A stretch of DNA of 39,495 nt, from contig JABDKF010000038.1 in NCBI GenBank assembly GCA_013003155.1, positions 1-39,495 on the forward strand, given 5' to 3'. The stretch comes from Woeseia sp. GTDB taxonomy: Bacteria; Pseudomonadota; Gammaproteobacteria; Steroidobacterales; Woeseiaceae. Below are positions 32,642 through 39,495 of the stretch, in pieces (within the stretch, counting starts at the first letter, position 1; each line of letters begins with the position of its first letter). Below the pieces are notes generated by a model that was given only the letters and a program-made list of their open reading frames with translations, searched no databases and was not told where the DNA came from. A program made the position numbers and the translations under genes.

Positions 32642-32650
32642 TGTTATACT
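32642..32650 (+). promoter_or_regulatory. Extended -10 promoter for the rhodanese-grxC-secB-gpsA run
   Basis: TGTTATACT is a perfect extended -10 (TG-n-TATACT) about 63 bases before the rhodanese ATG, in the 133-base divergent gap. No -35 match stands at 17 bases, which an extended -10 can tolerate. Confidence 0.5.
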
Positions 32651-32712
32651 GCCCGGCCGGACAGGTGCCGCCCATGCTGCGGTCGCCACTGACAACAGCC
32701 ATTTGCAGACCT

Positions 32713-33156
32713 ATGGATCGCTACTTCGAATTCGCCTCTAATCACGTGCTCCTCACAGTCGGCCTCGTGCTGAGCTTTTTCATGCTCTTGTTCAGCGAGC
32801 TGCAACGAAAAGCGCGCAACCTTACGAGCGTCGAACCGCAGGACGTCGTCAAGCTGATCAATGCGGATGCCCTCGTTGTCGACGTGCGCAGCGCTGAAGC
32901 GTATGCCAAAGGCCATATTGTCAACGCAAGGAATATTCCTTTCGACGAATTCGATGCACAGGCGAGTAAGCTCGACGGTATGAAGAAGCAGGCAATCGTC
33001 GCCGTGTGCGACGCGGGCAGCGCGGCGAACCGTGCGGTTGACCGTTTGCAGAAAGCAGGCATCGAAAAAGTTTACGCTCTGCGTGGCGGCATGACCGCCT
33101 GGTCTGAAGCGGGCCTGCCGGTGGTCGGTGGCAAGAAACTCAAAAAGAAGCGCTGA
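32713..33156 (+). CDS. yibN: Membrane-anchored rhodanese-like sulfurtransferase (YibN)
   Basis: The 147-residue protein has one N-terminal membrane helix (about residues 11-28) and a single cytoplasmic rhodanese domain. VVDVRSAEAYAKGHIVNARNIP is split here as VVDVRS and GHIVNARNIP, both typical, and the active-site cysteine is Cys99 in AVCDAGSAANRA. LRGGMTAWSEAGLPV is the C-terminal rhodanese signature, followed by a lysine-rich tail. Rhodaneses transfer sulfane sulfur; the substrate of YibN-type proteins is not known, and some interact with membrane biogenesis. ATG 32713 is chosen because upstream in-frame codons read through the divergent promoter region. grxC follows after 21 bases. Confidence 0.93.
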   Translation: MDRYFEFASNHVLLTVGLVLSFFMLLFSELQRKARNLTSVEPQDVVKLINADALVVDVRSAEAYAKGHIVNARNIPFDEFDAQASKLDGMKKQAIVAVCDAGSAANRAVDRLQKAGIEKVYALRGGMTAWSEAGLPVVGGKKLKKKR

Positions 33157-33177
33157 CATCAAGGCGCGCGACAGAGG

Positions 33178-33444
33178 GTGAGCAAGCAGGCGAAAGTAGT
33201 GATGTACGCCACACCGACCTGCCCCTATTGCAGTGCCGCGCGCATGCTGTTCAAGAAAAAGTCAGTGGAGTTCGACGAAATTTCGGTGGCGAACGATAAG
33301 GAACTGCGCACACAGATGGAGGAGCTAAGTGGTGGCTCGACAGTGCCGCAAATATTCGTAAACGACCAGCCGATCGGCGGATTCGATGAAGTGTACGAAC
33401 TGGATCAGCAGGACGCGCTCGATCCGCTGCTGGGGCGCCGCTGA
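33178..33444 (+). CDS. grxC: Glutaredoxin 3
   Basis: Glutaredoxin reduces disulfides and mixed glutathione disulfides in the cytoplasm. The 88-residue protein begins at GTG 33178; the next ATG (33202) would remove most of the first strand. The dithiol active site is CPYC (residues 15-18), TVPQIFVND contains the cis-proline, and GGFDEV is the glutathione-binding turn. It lies between the rhodanese gene and secB, the standard gammaproteobacterial order. Confidence 0.96.
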   Translation: MSKQAKVVMYATPTCPYCSAARMLFKKKSVEFDEISVANDKELRTQMEELSGGSTVPQIFVNDQPIGGFDEVYELDQQDALDPLLGRR

Positions 33445-33501
33445 ATTATGTCGGGCGAGGCGCCGCCTAAGTAAACTTTCATTATCAATCAGGACCGTAA
33501 C

Positions 33502-33993
33502 ATGGCAGAGCAAGCAGCACCCCCCGAGCGGCAAATTGCAATTCACAAGATCTATATCAAGGATTTCTCGTTTGAATCGCCGCGGGGCCCGGAGGTATTT
33601 GCTTCCGGTAAATGGAATCCGAAGACCAATTTAAACTTGCGCAGTTCACACGCGCCAGCGCCTGCTGATATGCACGAAGTAGTGTTGACCATTACCGTTG
33701 AGGCCAAGCATGAGGAACAAACGCTGTTCCTGATCGAGCTGCATCAGGCGGGCTTGTTTCAGATTACCGGTTACGGCGCTGAAGAGTTTGACGCTATCGT
33801 CGGCAGTTTTTGCCCGGGCACACTGTTCCCCTATGCGCGCGAGTCGATCGCGGGAATCGTGTCGAAGGGCGGCTTTCCGGAATTCGTGATGCAGCCAATT
33901 AATTTCGACATGCTGTACGCCGAAAGCCGCAAGCAGGCTGCCGCTCAGCAGGCTGATGCACAACATGACAAGGCAGACGTCACCGTCAACTGA
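33502..33993 (+). CDS. secB: Protein-export chaperone SecB
   Basis: SecB is a tetrameric chaperone that keeps preproteins unfolded and delivers them to SecA. The 163-residue protein has the usual length and segments: IHKIYIKDFSFESPRGPEVF near the N-terminus, VVLTITVEAKHEEQTLFLIELHQAG in two adjacent strands of the central sheet, the CPGTLFPYARESIAGIVSKGGFPEF region and the C-terminal PINFDMLY. The tail is rich in Ala, Gln and Asp. It sits between grxC and gpsA, with gpsA starting four bases after its stop. Confidence 0.97.
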   Translation: MAEQAAPPERQIAIHKIYIKDFSFESPRGPEVFASGKWNPKTNLNLRSSHAPAPADMHEVVLTITVEAKHEEQTLFLIELHQAGLFQITGYGAEEFDAIVGSFCPGTLFPYARESIAGIVSKGGFPEFVMQPINFDMLYAESRKQAAAQQADAQHDKADVTVN

Positions 33994-33997
33994 GCCC

Positions 33998-35008
33998 ATG
34001 ACTCCTACAGGAACAGAAACTGCCATTTGCGTTATCGGTGCCGGCTCGTGGGGCACCGCACTCGCGCTACAGTTTGCGAGGCGCGGACGCGACGTGCGCT
34101 TGTGGGGCAGGGACCGCGAACAGCTCGAGGCGATGTCACAAGACGGTGAGAACAAGCGATACCTGCCGGGTGCGCGGTTTCCGCAAACGCTGCACCCGCG
34201 CGAGACGCTTGAAGAAGCGCTACAGGGAGCAGGCATCGTGCTGGTCGCCGTGCCGAGTCACGGTCTGCGTACGACGCTTGTCAAAATAAAACCCTTGCTG
34301 GGCAAAGGCGTTGGCGTCTGCTGGGCGACGAAAGGCTTCGAGCTTTCTACTGGCAAGTTGCCGCACCAGGTTGTCGCCGAGGTGCTCGGCGACGAGCTGC
34401 CGCTGGCCGTGCTGTCCGGACCAACGTTCGCACGTGAAGTGGGGGACGGTTTGCCCACAGCAATGTCGATCGCAGCGAATAGCCCCGATTTCGCGGCTGA
34501 ATTGGCGGGGGCATTATCGGACGAGACGTTCCGTGCCTATACGTCTTCCGACATCATCGGCGTCGAGGTTGGCGGCGCCGTCAAAAACGTGCTCGCCATC
34601 GGCGCCGGCATTTCAGACGGCCTCGGCTTTGGTGCGAACACACGCATCGCCATGATCAATCGCGGCCTCGTTGAGATGACCCGGCTCGGCGTTGCGCTCG
34701 GGGCCCGACAGGAAACCTTTATGGGGCTCGCCGGCATGGGTGACCTGGTGCTGACCTGTACCGATAATTTGTCCCGCAATCGGCGCATGGGCCTGCTGCT
34801 CGCCGCGGGCAAATCCATTGACGAGGCGCAGCACGAGATTCAGCAGGTGGTTGAAGGTGTGCTGGCGGCAAAAGCCGTCAAGCAGGTGGCCGAAAAACTC
34901 AACGTGGAGATGCCGATCTGCCTCGAAGTTTACGGCGTGCTACATGAGGGCCGCCCGGCAGCGGAGGCGGTGCGCACCTTGATGAGCCGCTCGCTCAAGA
35001 CCGAGTAA
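33998..35008 (+). CDS. gpsA: Glycerol-3-phosphate dehydrogenase [NAD(P)+]
   Basis: GpsA reduces dihydroxyacetone phosphate to sn-glycerol 3-phosphate for phospholipid synthesis. From ATG 33998 the protein has 336 residues. The Rossmann motif is VIGAGSWGTALA near residue 10, followed by VLSGPTFAREV, VEVGGAVKNVLAIGAGISDGL with the catalytic Lys, and GLAGMGDLVLTC. An earlier in-frame ATG at 33956 lies inside secB and is not preferred. It ends the co-directional run and converges with trmL. Confidence 0.97.
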   Translation: MTPTGTETAICVIGAGSWGTALALQFARRGRDVRLWGRDREQLEAMSQDGENKRYLPGARFPQTLHPRETLEEALQGAGIVLVAVPSHGLRTTLVKIKPLLGKGVGVCWATKGFELSTGKLPHQVVAEVLGDELPLAVLSGPTFAREVGDGLPTAMSIAANSPDFAAELAGALSDETFRAYTSSDIIGVEVGGAVKNVLAIGAGISDGLGFGANTRIAMINRGLVEMTRLGVALGARQETFMGLAGMGDLVLTCTDNLSRNRRMGLLLAAGKSIDEAQHEIQQVVEGVLAAKAVKQVAEKLNVEMPICLEVYGVLHEGRPAAEAVRTLMSRSLKTE

Positions 35009-35037
35009 ATCAGTCCGCGTTGCATGGGCCTCGCAAG

Positions 35038-35054
35038 GGCGCGCAGCACGCGCC
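35038..35054. other. Hairpin between convergent gpsA and trmL
   Basis: GGCGCG (35038-35043) and CGCGCC (35049-35054) form a 6-bp GC stem with a 5-base loop in the 51-base gap between the two stop codons. There is no U-tract on either side, so it is only a possible bidirectional transcription-slowing structure. Confidence 0.3.
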
Positions 35055-35059
35055 AGGCA

Positions 35060-35533
35060 TTAGTCAGCCCGGGCGTCGCCAGCAAACCCAAGTTGCCGCC
35101 ACGCCTCGTAAACAACGACAGCCGCAGCATTCGACAGGTTCAGGCTGCGACTGGCCGCCCGCATCGGTAGTCGCAGGCACTGTTCTGCGGGCAAGGCATC
35201 GAGTACGGACTGGGGTAAACCGCGCGTTTCCGGTCCAAACAGAAAGGCGTCACCGTCGACAAAACGGGCCGCCGTGTAGGGTGTGCTGCTGCGCGTACTG
35301 AGTGCAAACAGGCGGGGTTGCTGTAGTTGCGCGAGGCAGGCGTCGAGACTTTCATGAGTAGTGACGTTCGCAAATTCCCGGTAGTCCAGCCCCGCGCGCC
35401 GCAGACGCGTGTCGTCAAGCTGAAAACCGAGCGGCTTGATCAGGTGGAGGCCGACACCGGTATTCGCGCACAGCCGGATGATATTGCCGGTGTTCGGCGG
35501 AATTTCAGGCTCATACAGAATCAGGTGCAGCAT
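35060..35533 (-). CDS. trmL: tRNA (cytidine/uridine-2'-O-)-methyltransferase TrmL
   Basis: TrmL methylates the wobble ribose (position 34) of leucine tRNAs. The 157-residue protein is a minimal SPOUT enzyme with the three trefoil-knot motifs: PPNTGNIIRLCANTG near the N-terminus, LFGPETRGLP near residue 97 and LRLPMRAASRSLNLSNAA near the C-terminus. ATG 35533 gives the normal start MLHLILYEPEIPPNTG; the frame is open to 35584 but that part would overlap pyrD. It is divergent from pyrD, with 41 bases between their starts. In E. coli it also lies next to gpsA, with cysE between, which is missing here. Confidence 0.95.
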   Translation of the reverse strand: MLHLILYEPEIPPNTGNIIRLCANTGVGLHLIKPLGFQLDDTRLRRAGLDYREFANVTTHESLDACLAQLQQPRLFALSTRSSTPYTAARFVDGDAFLFGPETRGLPQSVLDALPAEQCLRLPMRAASRSLNLSNAAAVVVYEAWRQLGFAGDARAD

Positions 35534-35574
35534 GTTGCGTACAATACGGCAGTCGCCTTCAAAGTGATCAAAGA

Positions 35575-36525
35575 ATGACCGCAACCGCCGCCAGGCTTAA
35601 GGACTCGCCGCTCGCCGTAGACTTCTGCGGAGTCGCGATGGACTCGCCGCTCGTGTTGCTGTCGGGCTGTGTGGGTTTTGGCGAGGAATATACCCGTGTT
35701 CATGGTTTTTCGAACCGCGATGTCGGCGCCGTAGTTCTGAAAGGCACAACTCGTGAGCCGCGACTTGGCAATCCGCCGCACCGCATCAGCGAGACGCCGA
35801 TGGGCATGCTGAACGCGATCGGCTTGCAAAATCCTGGCATGGATAAGGTCATCGATGACATTCTACCGACGCTCGACTTCGACGAGACGCGTTTTATTGC
35901 GAACGTCTGCGGCTCGACCATTGACGATTACGCCGCCGTAACGAAACGCTTCGATGATTCGCCGATCGATGCGATCGAGATCAATATTTCCTGCCCCAAC
36001 ATCAAAGAGGGCGGCGTATCTTTTGGCAACTACCCGGACATGTCGGCTAAAGTGGTCGCTGCCTGTCGGCAGCAAACCGCAAAACCCATCATCGCCAAGC
36101 TATCGCCCAATCAAACGGATATCCGGGAGAACGCGCGGCGCTGCATCGAGGCGGGGGCCGACGCACTCGCGGTGATCAATACGATCATGGGCATGGCGAT
36201 CGATACGGAACATCGCAAGCCGATCATAGGTAACGTCCAGGGCGGCCTGTCCGGCCCGGCTATCAAGCCGATTGCATTGCTAAAGGTGCATCAGGTGTAC
36301 GAAGTTGCGGGTCCGCTGGGCGTGCCCATCATTGGCCAGGGCGGTATAACGACGATTGAGGACGCGCTCGAATTTATTATTGCCGGCGCAAGCACGATCG
36401 GGATCGGCACCGCACTATTTTACGATCCCTTGTTGTGCAAAAAGATCAACGAAGGATTGCTGGCCTACCTGCAACGGCACGGCATTGCATCGATTAACGA
36501 ACTGGTGGGTTCACTTGTCGCCTGA
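35575..36525 (+). CDS. pyrD: Dihydroorotate dehydrogenase, class 1B-type catalytic subunit
   Basis: PyrD oxidises dihydroorotate to orotate in pyrimidine synthesis. The 316-residue protein is a soluble FMN barrel. The catalytic base is Cys140 in NISCPNIKEGG, which marks class 1; the membrane-bound class 2 enzyme of most gammaproteobacteria uses Ser. VLKGTT, EPRLGNPPHR and ETPMGMLNAIGLQNPG match the class 1B pattern. Class 1B enzymes need the PyrK iron-sulfur/FAD subunit to pass electrons to NAD, and no pyrK is in the window. There is no membrane-binding N-terminal helix. The 3' end overlaps ntrC by 15 bases. Confidence 0.93.
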   Translation: MTATAARLKDSPLAVDFCGVAMDSPLVLLSGCVGFGEEYTRVHGFSNRDVGAVVLKGTTREPRLGNPPHRISETPMGMLNAIGLQNPGMDKVIDDILPTLDFDETRFIANVCGSTIDDYAAVTKRFDDSPIDAIEINISCPNIKEGGVSFGNYPDMSAKVVAACRQQTAKPIIAKLSPNQTDIRENARRCIEAGADALAVINTIMGMAIDTEHRKPIIGNVQGGLSGPAIKPIALLKVHQVYEVAGPLGVPIIGQGGITTIEDALEFIIAGASTIGIGTALFYDPLLCKKINEGLLAYLQRHGIASINELVGSLVA

Positions 36526-37935
36526 GACGCGACCCGTATCGTCCATCTGCAAGGTTCGAATTTTTCGCGTCAGTGTGTTGCGGCCCCAACCCAGCAACTG
36601 CGCCGCGCGCTGACGATGACCACCACAGTGCGCGAGCGCCGTGCGTATCAATATCTTTTCAAATGCGGGCAGGGCTTCTTCAAGCAGCGGCGCTTTGGCG
36701 TCTGTGGTTAACCTGCGCTCGGCCCACGCGCCGAGCATTGGCAACCACTCCGGCTCGCCCGACGTTTGACCGCCCAGTTCCTGGGGTAGATCGTCAGTGG
36801 ATATGACGTTGCCGGGTGCTGCGACAGTCAGGCGTCGTGCCGTGTTGACGAGCTGCCGCACATTGCCCGGCCAGTCATAGCGGGTAAGCGCTTCGAGCGC
36901 TGCAGCATCAAGCGCCTTCGCGTCGGTACCGAGCTCCGTGGCCGCCTGGCCGAGGTAATGTTTTAGCAGTACCGGAATATCCTCGCGGCGCTGGCGGAGC
37001 GGCGGCGTATTGATACAAATGACATTCAGCCGATGGAACAAGTCCTCACGGAACCGACCCTGGCGCACGGCCTGTGCCAGGTCCTGATGGGTGGCAGCGA
37101 TCACACGCACGTCGACCTTGATCGAGGTCTGGCCGCCGACCCGATAAAACTCGCTCTCCGCAAGCACGCGCAACAGGCGTGTTTGCAAGGCCGGCGACAT
37201 GTCACCAATCTCGTCGAGAAACAGGGTGCCACCGTTGGCCTGCTCAAAGCGGCCAACACGCCGCGCATCGGCGCCGGTGAAGGCGCCTTTTTCATGGCCG
37301 AATAATTCGGACTCCAGTAATTCTGCGGCGATGGCCGACGTATTGAGCGCGACAAATGGTTTGTCCGCCCGCGGGCTGTGTTCGTGCAGCGCGCGCGCCA
37401 CGAGTTCTTTACCGGTGCCGGATTCGCCGGTTATCAGCACCGTCATGCTGGAACCGGCCAGCCGGCCTATCGAGCGAAACACTTCCTGCATCGCAGGTGC
37501 CTGCCCGATCAGCGAGGGAATTTCCTGTAGTTGCGGCGCTGCCGGGCCGACACCTTTGGCACGCTGGCCCGCCGCTTTGCGAATCAGCTCTATCGCTTCA
37601 TCGATATCAAAGGGCTTTGGCAGGTACTCAAACGCGCCGCCCTGGTAGGCCGCCACCGCGCTGTCCAGATCGGAATGCGCCGTCATGACAATAATTGGCA
37701 GGTCCGGTGTTTGCGTCGCCAGTCGATTTAACAGGTGCAGACCGTCCATCCCGGGCATACGCACGTCAGTCACCAGGACATCGGGCGTGTCTTCGTTGAT
37801 TGCGGCGAGCAAAGGTTCCGCCCGCTCGAACACGCGGCACGCGTAGCCGGCCTGGCGCAGCGCTTTTTCCAGCACCCAGCGCACCGATTGATCATCGTCC
37901 ACCACCCAGACGGTCAATTCGTTTTCAATCGGCAT
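36511..37935 (-). CDS. ntrC: Nitrogen regulation response regulator NtrC
   Basis: NtrC is a sigma-54 enhancer-binding protein that switches on nitrogen assimilation genes when phosphorylated by NtrB. From ATG 37935 the protein has 474 residues: receiver domain (phosphoacceptor Asp57 in TDVRMPGMDG), AAA+ domain with Walker A GESGTGKE (170-177), the sigma-54 contact GAFTGA (217-222), Walker B GGTLFLDEIGD (235-245) and WPGNVRQL, and a Fis-like helix-turn-helix at the C-terminus (HRQRAAQLLGWGRNTLTRKI). It overlaps ntrB by 11 bases in the usual ntrBC order. Confidence 0.96.
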   Translation of the reverse strand: MPIENELTVWVVDDDQSVRWVLEKALRQAGYACRVFERAEPLLAAINEDTPDVLVTDVRMPGMDGLHLLNRLATQTPDLPIIVMTAHSDLDSAVAAYQGGAFEYLPKPFDIDEAIELIRKAAGQRAKGVGPAAPQLQEIPSLIGQAPAMQEVFRSIGRLAGSSMTVLITGESGTGKELVARALHEHSPRADKPFVALNTSAIAAELLESELFGHEKGAFTGADARRVGRFEQANGGTLFLDEIGDMSPALQTRLLRVLAESEFYRVGGQTSIKVDVRVIAATHQDLAQAVRQGRFREDLFHRLNVICINTPPLRQRREDIPVLLKHYLGQAATELGTDAKALDAAALEALTRYDWPGNVRQLVNTARRLTVAAPGNVISTDDLPQELGGQTSGEPEWLPMLGAWAERRLTTDAKAPLLEEALPAFEKILIRTALAHCGGHRQRAAQLLGWGRNTLTRKIRTLQMDDTGRVSGDK

Positions 37936-38995
37936 CGCGGCTCTCCGTCGCAAGCGGCAAGCGGATAAAGAAAACGGTGCGCCCCGGCCGGGATTCGAAT
38001 TCAACGAGGCCGCCGTGCCGGCTGATCAGCTCCTGCGCCACCGGCAAGCCCAAGCCGGTGCCATCGTCTCTGCTCGTGACCAATGGATAAAAAACCGAGT
38101 CCCAAAGTTCGGGCGGGATTCCCGGCCCGTCGTCTTCGATTTCGATTGATGCAATCGTGCCATGACGGACATCGCCTATCGTGAAGTTATTCGACGCGCG
38201 GGTCCGAATTGTCAGCGTGCCTTGATGCTCGAGTGAGTCGCAGGCATTTTTGACAAGATTTAGCGCGGCCTGCAAAAACTGATCGCGGTCGACTGCGATT
38301 AACGGCAGGCCCGGGTCGTACTCTCTGAGAATTTTTAATCCGTCACTCGCCTGCGGCTCGATAAGGCGCACCACGTATTCCAGCAACTCGTGAATATTGT
38401 GCGGCTGCTTGTTGGGTGGCCCACCCGGTCCGAGGAGCGTATCCACCAGCGCCGCCAGCCGGTCTGCTTCGGAAATAATCACGCGGGTGTACTCGCTCAG
38501 TTCCGCGCCCGGAAGCTGTCGTTCCAGCAATTGCGCCGCGCCACGCAGACCACCCAGCGGGTTTTTAATTTCGTGAGCGAGCTGCCGGACCATCTGGCGA
38601 CCGGCACCGTGTTGAATTTGCAGCGCATGCTCGCGAGTGATGCGCATGCGGCGCGTCACATCGATTAATTCCACCAGGAGATAGTCCGTGTCATCAGCAT
38701 GCGAACGCGGCGTGACGCGACACTCCACCATGCGGCTAGAGGCATGGACGTCGCTTGGCGCGAGCACCAACTCGTGCGCGAAAGTCTCGCCCCGCTCGAG
38801 CGCGCTGGCCAGAACATGTTTGAGCGTTTCGTCGTCGTCAAGCAGCGGCAGCAATGGCGCACCCAGCGCACGCTTGGCACTTACGCCGAGCAGATTTTCG
38901 GCCGCCGGGTTTACCTGGCGCACGAACAAGTTGCGGTCAACAACCACAACCGCAGTATCGAGGTGTTCAAGAATGTCGGCAGCGCTGAAGGGCAT
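37925..38995 (-). CDS. glnL: Nitrogen regulation sensor kinase NtrB
   Basis: NtrB (GlnL) is a soluble histidine kinase/phosphatase that, with PII, reports nitrogen status to NtrC. From ATG 38995 the protein has 356 residues: a PAS domain (about 6-110, ILEHLDTAVVVVDRN), the HisKA domain with phosphorylated His141 in RQLAHEIKNPLGGLRGA, and the ATPase domain with NLVKNACDSL (N box), DDGPGIP (G1) and DGTGLGLPVA (G2). The frame is open upstream to 39271 but family members start near the PAS domain, so 38995 is chosen. It lies between the DUF4124 gene and ntrC. Confidence 0.95.
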   Translation of the reverse strand: MPFSAADILEHLDTAVVVVDRNLFVRQVNPAAENLLGVSAKRALGAPLLPLLDDDETLKHVLASALERGETFAHELVLAPSDVHASSRMVECRVTPRSHADDTDYLLVELIDVTRRMRITREHALQIQHGAGRQMVRQLAHEIKNPLGGLRGAAQLLERQLPGAELSEYTRVIISEADRLAALVDTLLGPGGPPNKQPHNIHELLEYVVRLIEPQASDGLKILREYDPGLPLIAVDRDQFLQAALNLVKNACDSLEHQGTLTIRTRASNNFTIGDVRHGTIASIEIEDDGPGIPPELWDSVFYPLVTSRDDGTGLGLPVAQELISRHGGLVEFESRPGRTVFFIRLPLATESRDAD

Positions 38996-39027
38996 GTCTG
39001 GCGGCCCGGACCTTAGTAGATCGTCGT

Positions 39028-39495
39028 TCAGTTCTGAATCGAGGTCTGCTGCACGAAAAAGCGGATGGGCTCGCTGCGAATCAAGAGGGCGCCGTTTTCG
39101 TCCACCACTTCCGCCTGGAGGTTGTGCGCCCCCCGCCAAACTTCCTCGAGCTGGGTGCCCAAGCCGTTGATCGGCCGCATCTCGCCGTCGAAATACAGTC
39201 TCACCTGGTGCGTCGGGCGCAGTCCCGGCGTCAGGCTGACCGCTACGCTCAGGTTGCCGCCAATGTTCCATAGCGTTTGCTCGGACACCGGGGCTGAGAA
39301 AGAAATGGATTCATAAGAGAACGCGGCAGCAGTATCCGGCGTTTCGTCACTGGGTGCCGATCGCGGCGCAACGCGGGCGCGCCGCGTCCGGATCGTGTTT
39401 TCCTGGATGTCGATAATCTCGGCGCCCGGTGTGGGCTGATCCGAGTAATGCACGACACCGTCGGCGTCAGTCCACTTGTATACCTGCGCGGACGC
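39028..39495 (-). CDS. DUF4124 domain protein, 5' end cut by the window
   Basis: About 155 C-terminal residues are present and the frame is open to the window edge, so the start and most of the signal peptide are missing. The visible N-terminus reads ASAQVYKWTDADGVVHYSD, which is the end of a signal peptide followed by the conserved DUF4124 core (YKWTD and VHYSD). The C-terminal part is a beta-rich domain (YFDGEMRPINGLGTQLEEV and SEPIRFFVQQ) of unknown role. DUF4124 proteins are secreted or periplasmic and often lie next to ntrBC in gammaproteobacteria. Function is unknown. Confidence 0.85.
   Translation of the reverse strand, partial: ASAQVYKWTDADGVVHYSDQPTPGAEIIDIQENTIRTRRARVAPRSAPSDETPDTAAAFSYESISFSAPVSEQTLWNIGGNLSVAVSLTPGLRPTHQVRLYFDGEMRPINGLGTQLEEVWRGAHNLQAEVVDENGALLIRSEPIRFFVQQTSIQN

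Noticed and set aside
32437-32712. Longer N-terminus for the rhodanese protein
   Set aside because: The upstream part overlaps the divergent envC start and its promoter region; the family N-terminus fits ATG 32713.
1-39495. Mobile elements, phage genes, CRISPR arrays, tRNA or rRNA genes
   Set aside because: No transposase, integrase, direct-repeat array or structural RNA signature was seen; gaps between genes are mostly under 200 bases.

Overview
The window is 39.5 kb of dense chromosomal DNA from a gammaproteobacterium. The evidence is the gene order as well as the proteins. The block rhodanese-grxC-secB-gpsA, divergent from envC-ctpA-yibQ, is a gammaproteobacterial arrangement, and ntrBC, recG, uvrD, trkAH, tatABC and ubiA all have gammaproteobacterial architecture. 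The periplasmic M2 (ACE-like) peptidase, POT peptide transporter, TRAP transporter and aa3-type oxidase fit an aerobic, peptide-using, probably marine lineage; that habitat guess is inference. I see no rRNA, tRNA, CRISPR array, insertion sequence, phage gene or origin.

Layout. 1-4035: 3' part of recG, ubiA, comF (minus strand) and a lone bioC. 4036-4484: a 449-base non-coding region with small inverted repeats leading into the oxidase operon. 4485-11048: an A1-type cytochrome c oxidase cluster in the order coxB, coxA, a 39-residue membrane protein, ctaG, coxC, a minus-strand DUF2909 gene, surF1, a SCO-like CxxxC protein and ctaB. A heme A synthase gene (ctaA) and a canonical sco gene are not in it. 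11243-18573: uvrD, then trkA, trkH, a small TPR protein and the TRAP permeases dctQ and dctM, with dctP facing them tail to tail on the minus strand. 19689-20133: an AT-rich regulatory-looking island with inverted repeats and a strong orphan stem-loop. 20134-22169: dtd and tatABC. 22306-28139: a POT peptide transporter overlapping an ACE-like dipeptidyl carboxypeptidase lipoprotein, then a HerA-like ATPase. 28146-32579 (minus): envC, ctpA, yibQ and a secreted protein of eight Kazal-type domains. 32713-35533: membrane rhodanese, grxC, secB, gpsA and convergent trmL. 35575-39495: a class 1B dihydroorotate dehydrogenase, then ntrC, ntrB and a DUF4124 protein cut by the window end.

How the genes work together. 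The oxidase block encodes three core subunits plus CuB insertion (CtaG), assembly (SURF1, SCO-like) and heme O synthesis (CtaB). The M2 peptidase probably trims dipeptides from periplasmic peptides that the overlapping POT carrier imports. EnvC, CtpA and YibQ act on the cell envelope, and the Kazal protein is encoded directly downstream of them. The DctP binding protein carries a twin-arginine-like lipoprotein signal and lies about 1 kb from tatABC.

Most of the window is housekeeping. The items that stand out are the eight-domain Kazal array with diversified predicted reactive sites, the oxidase cluster without ctaA and sco, the class 1B PyrD, the split TRAP locus with its AT-rich inverted repeats and the orphan stem-loop before dtd.
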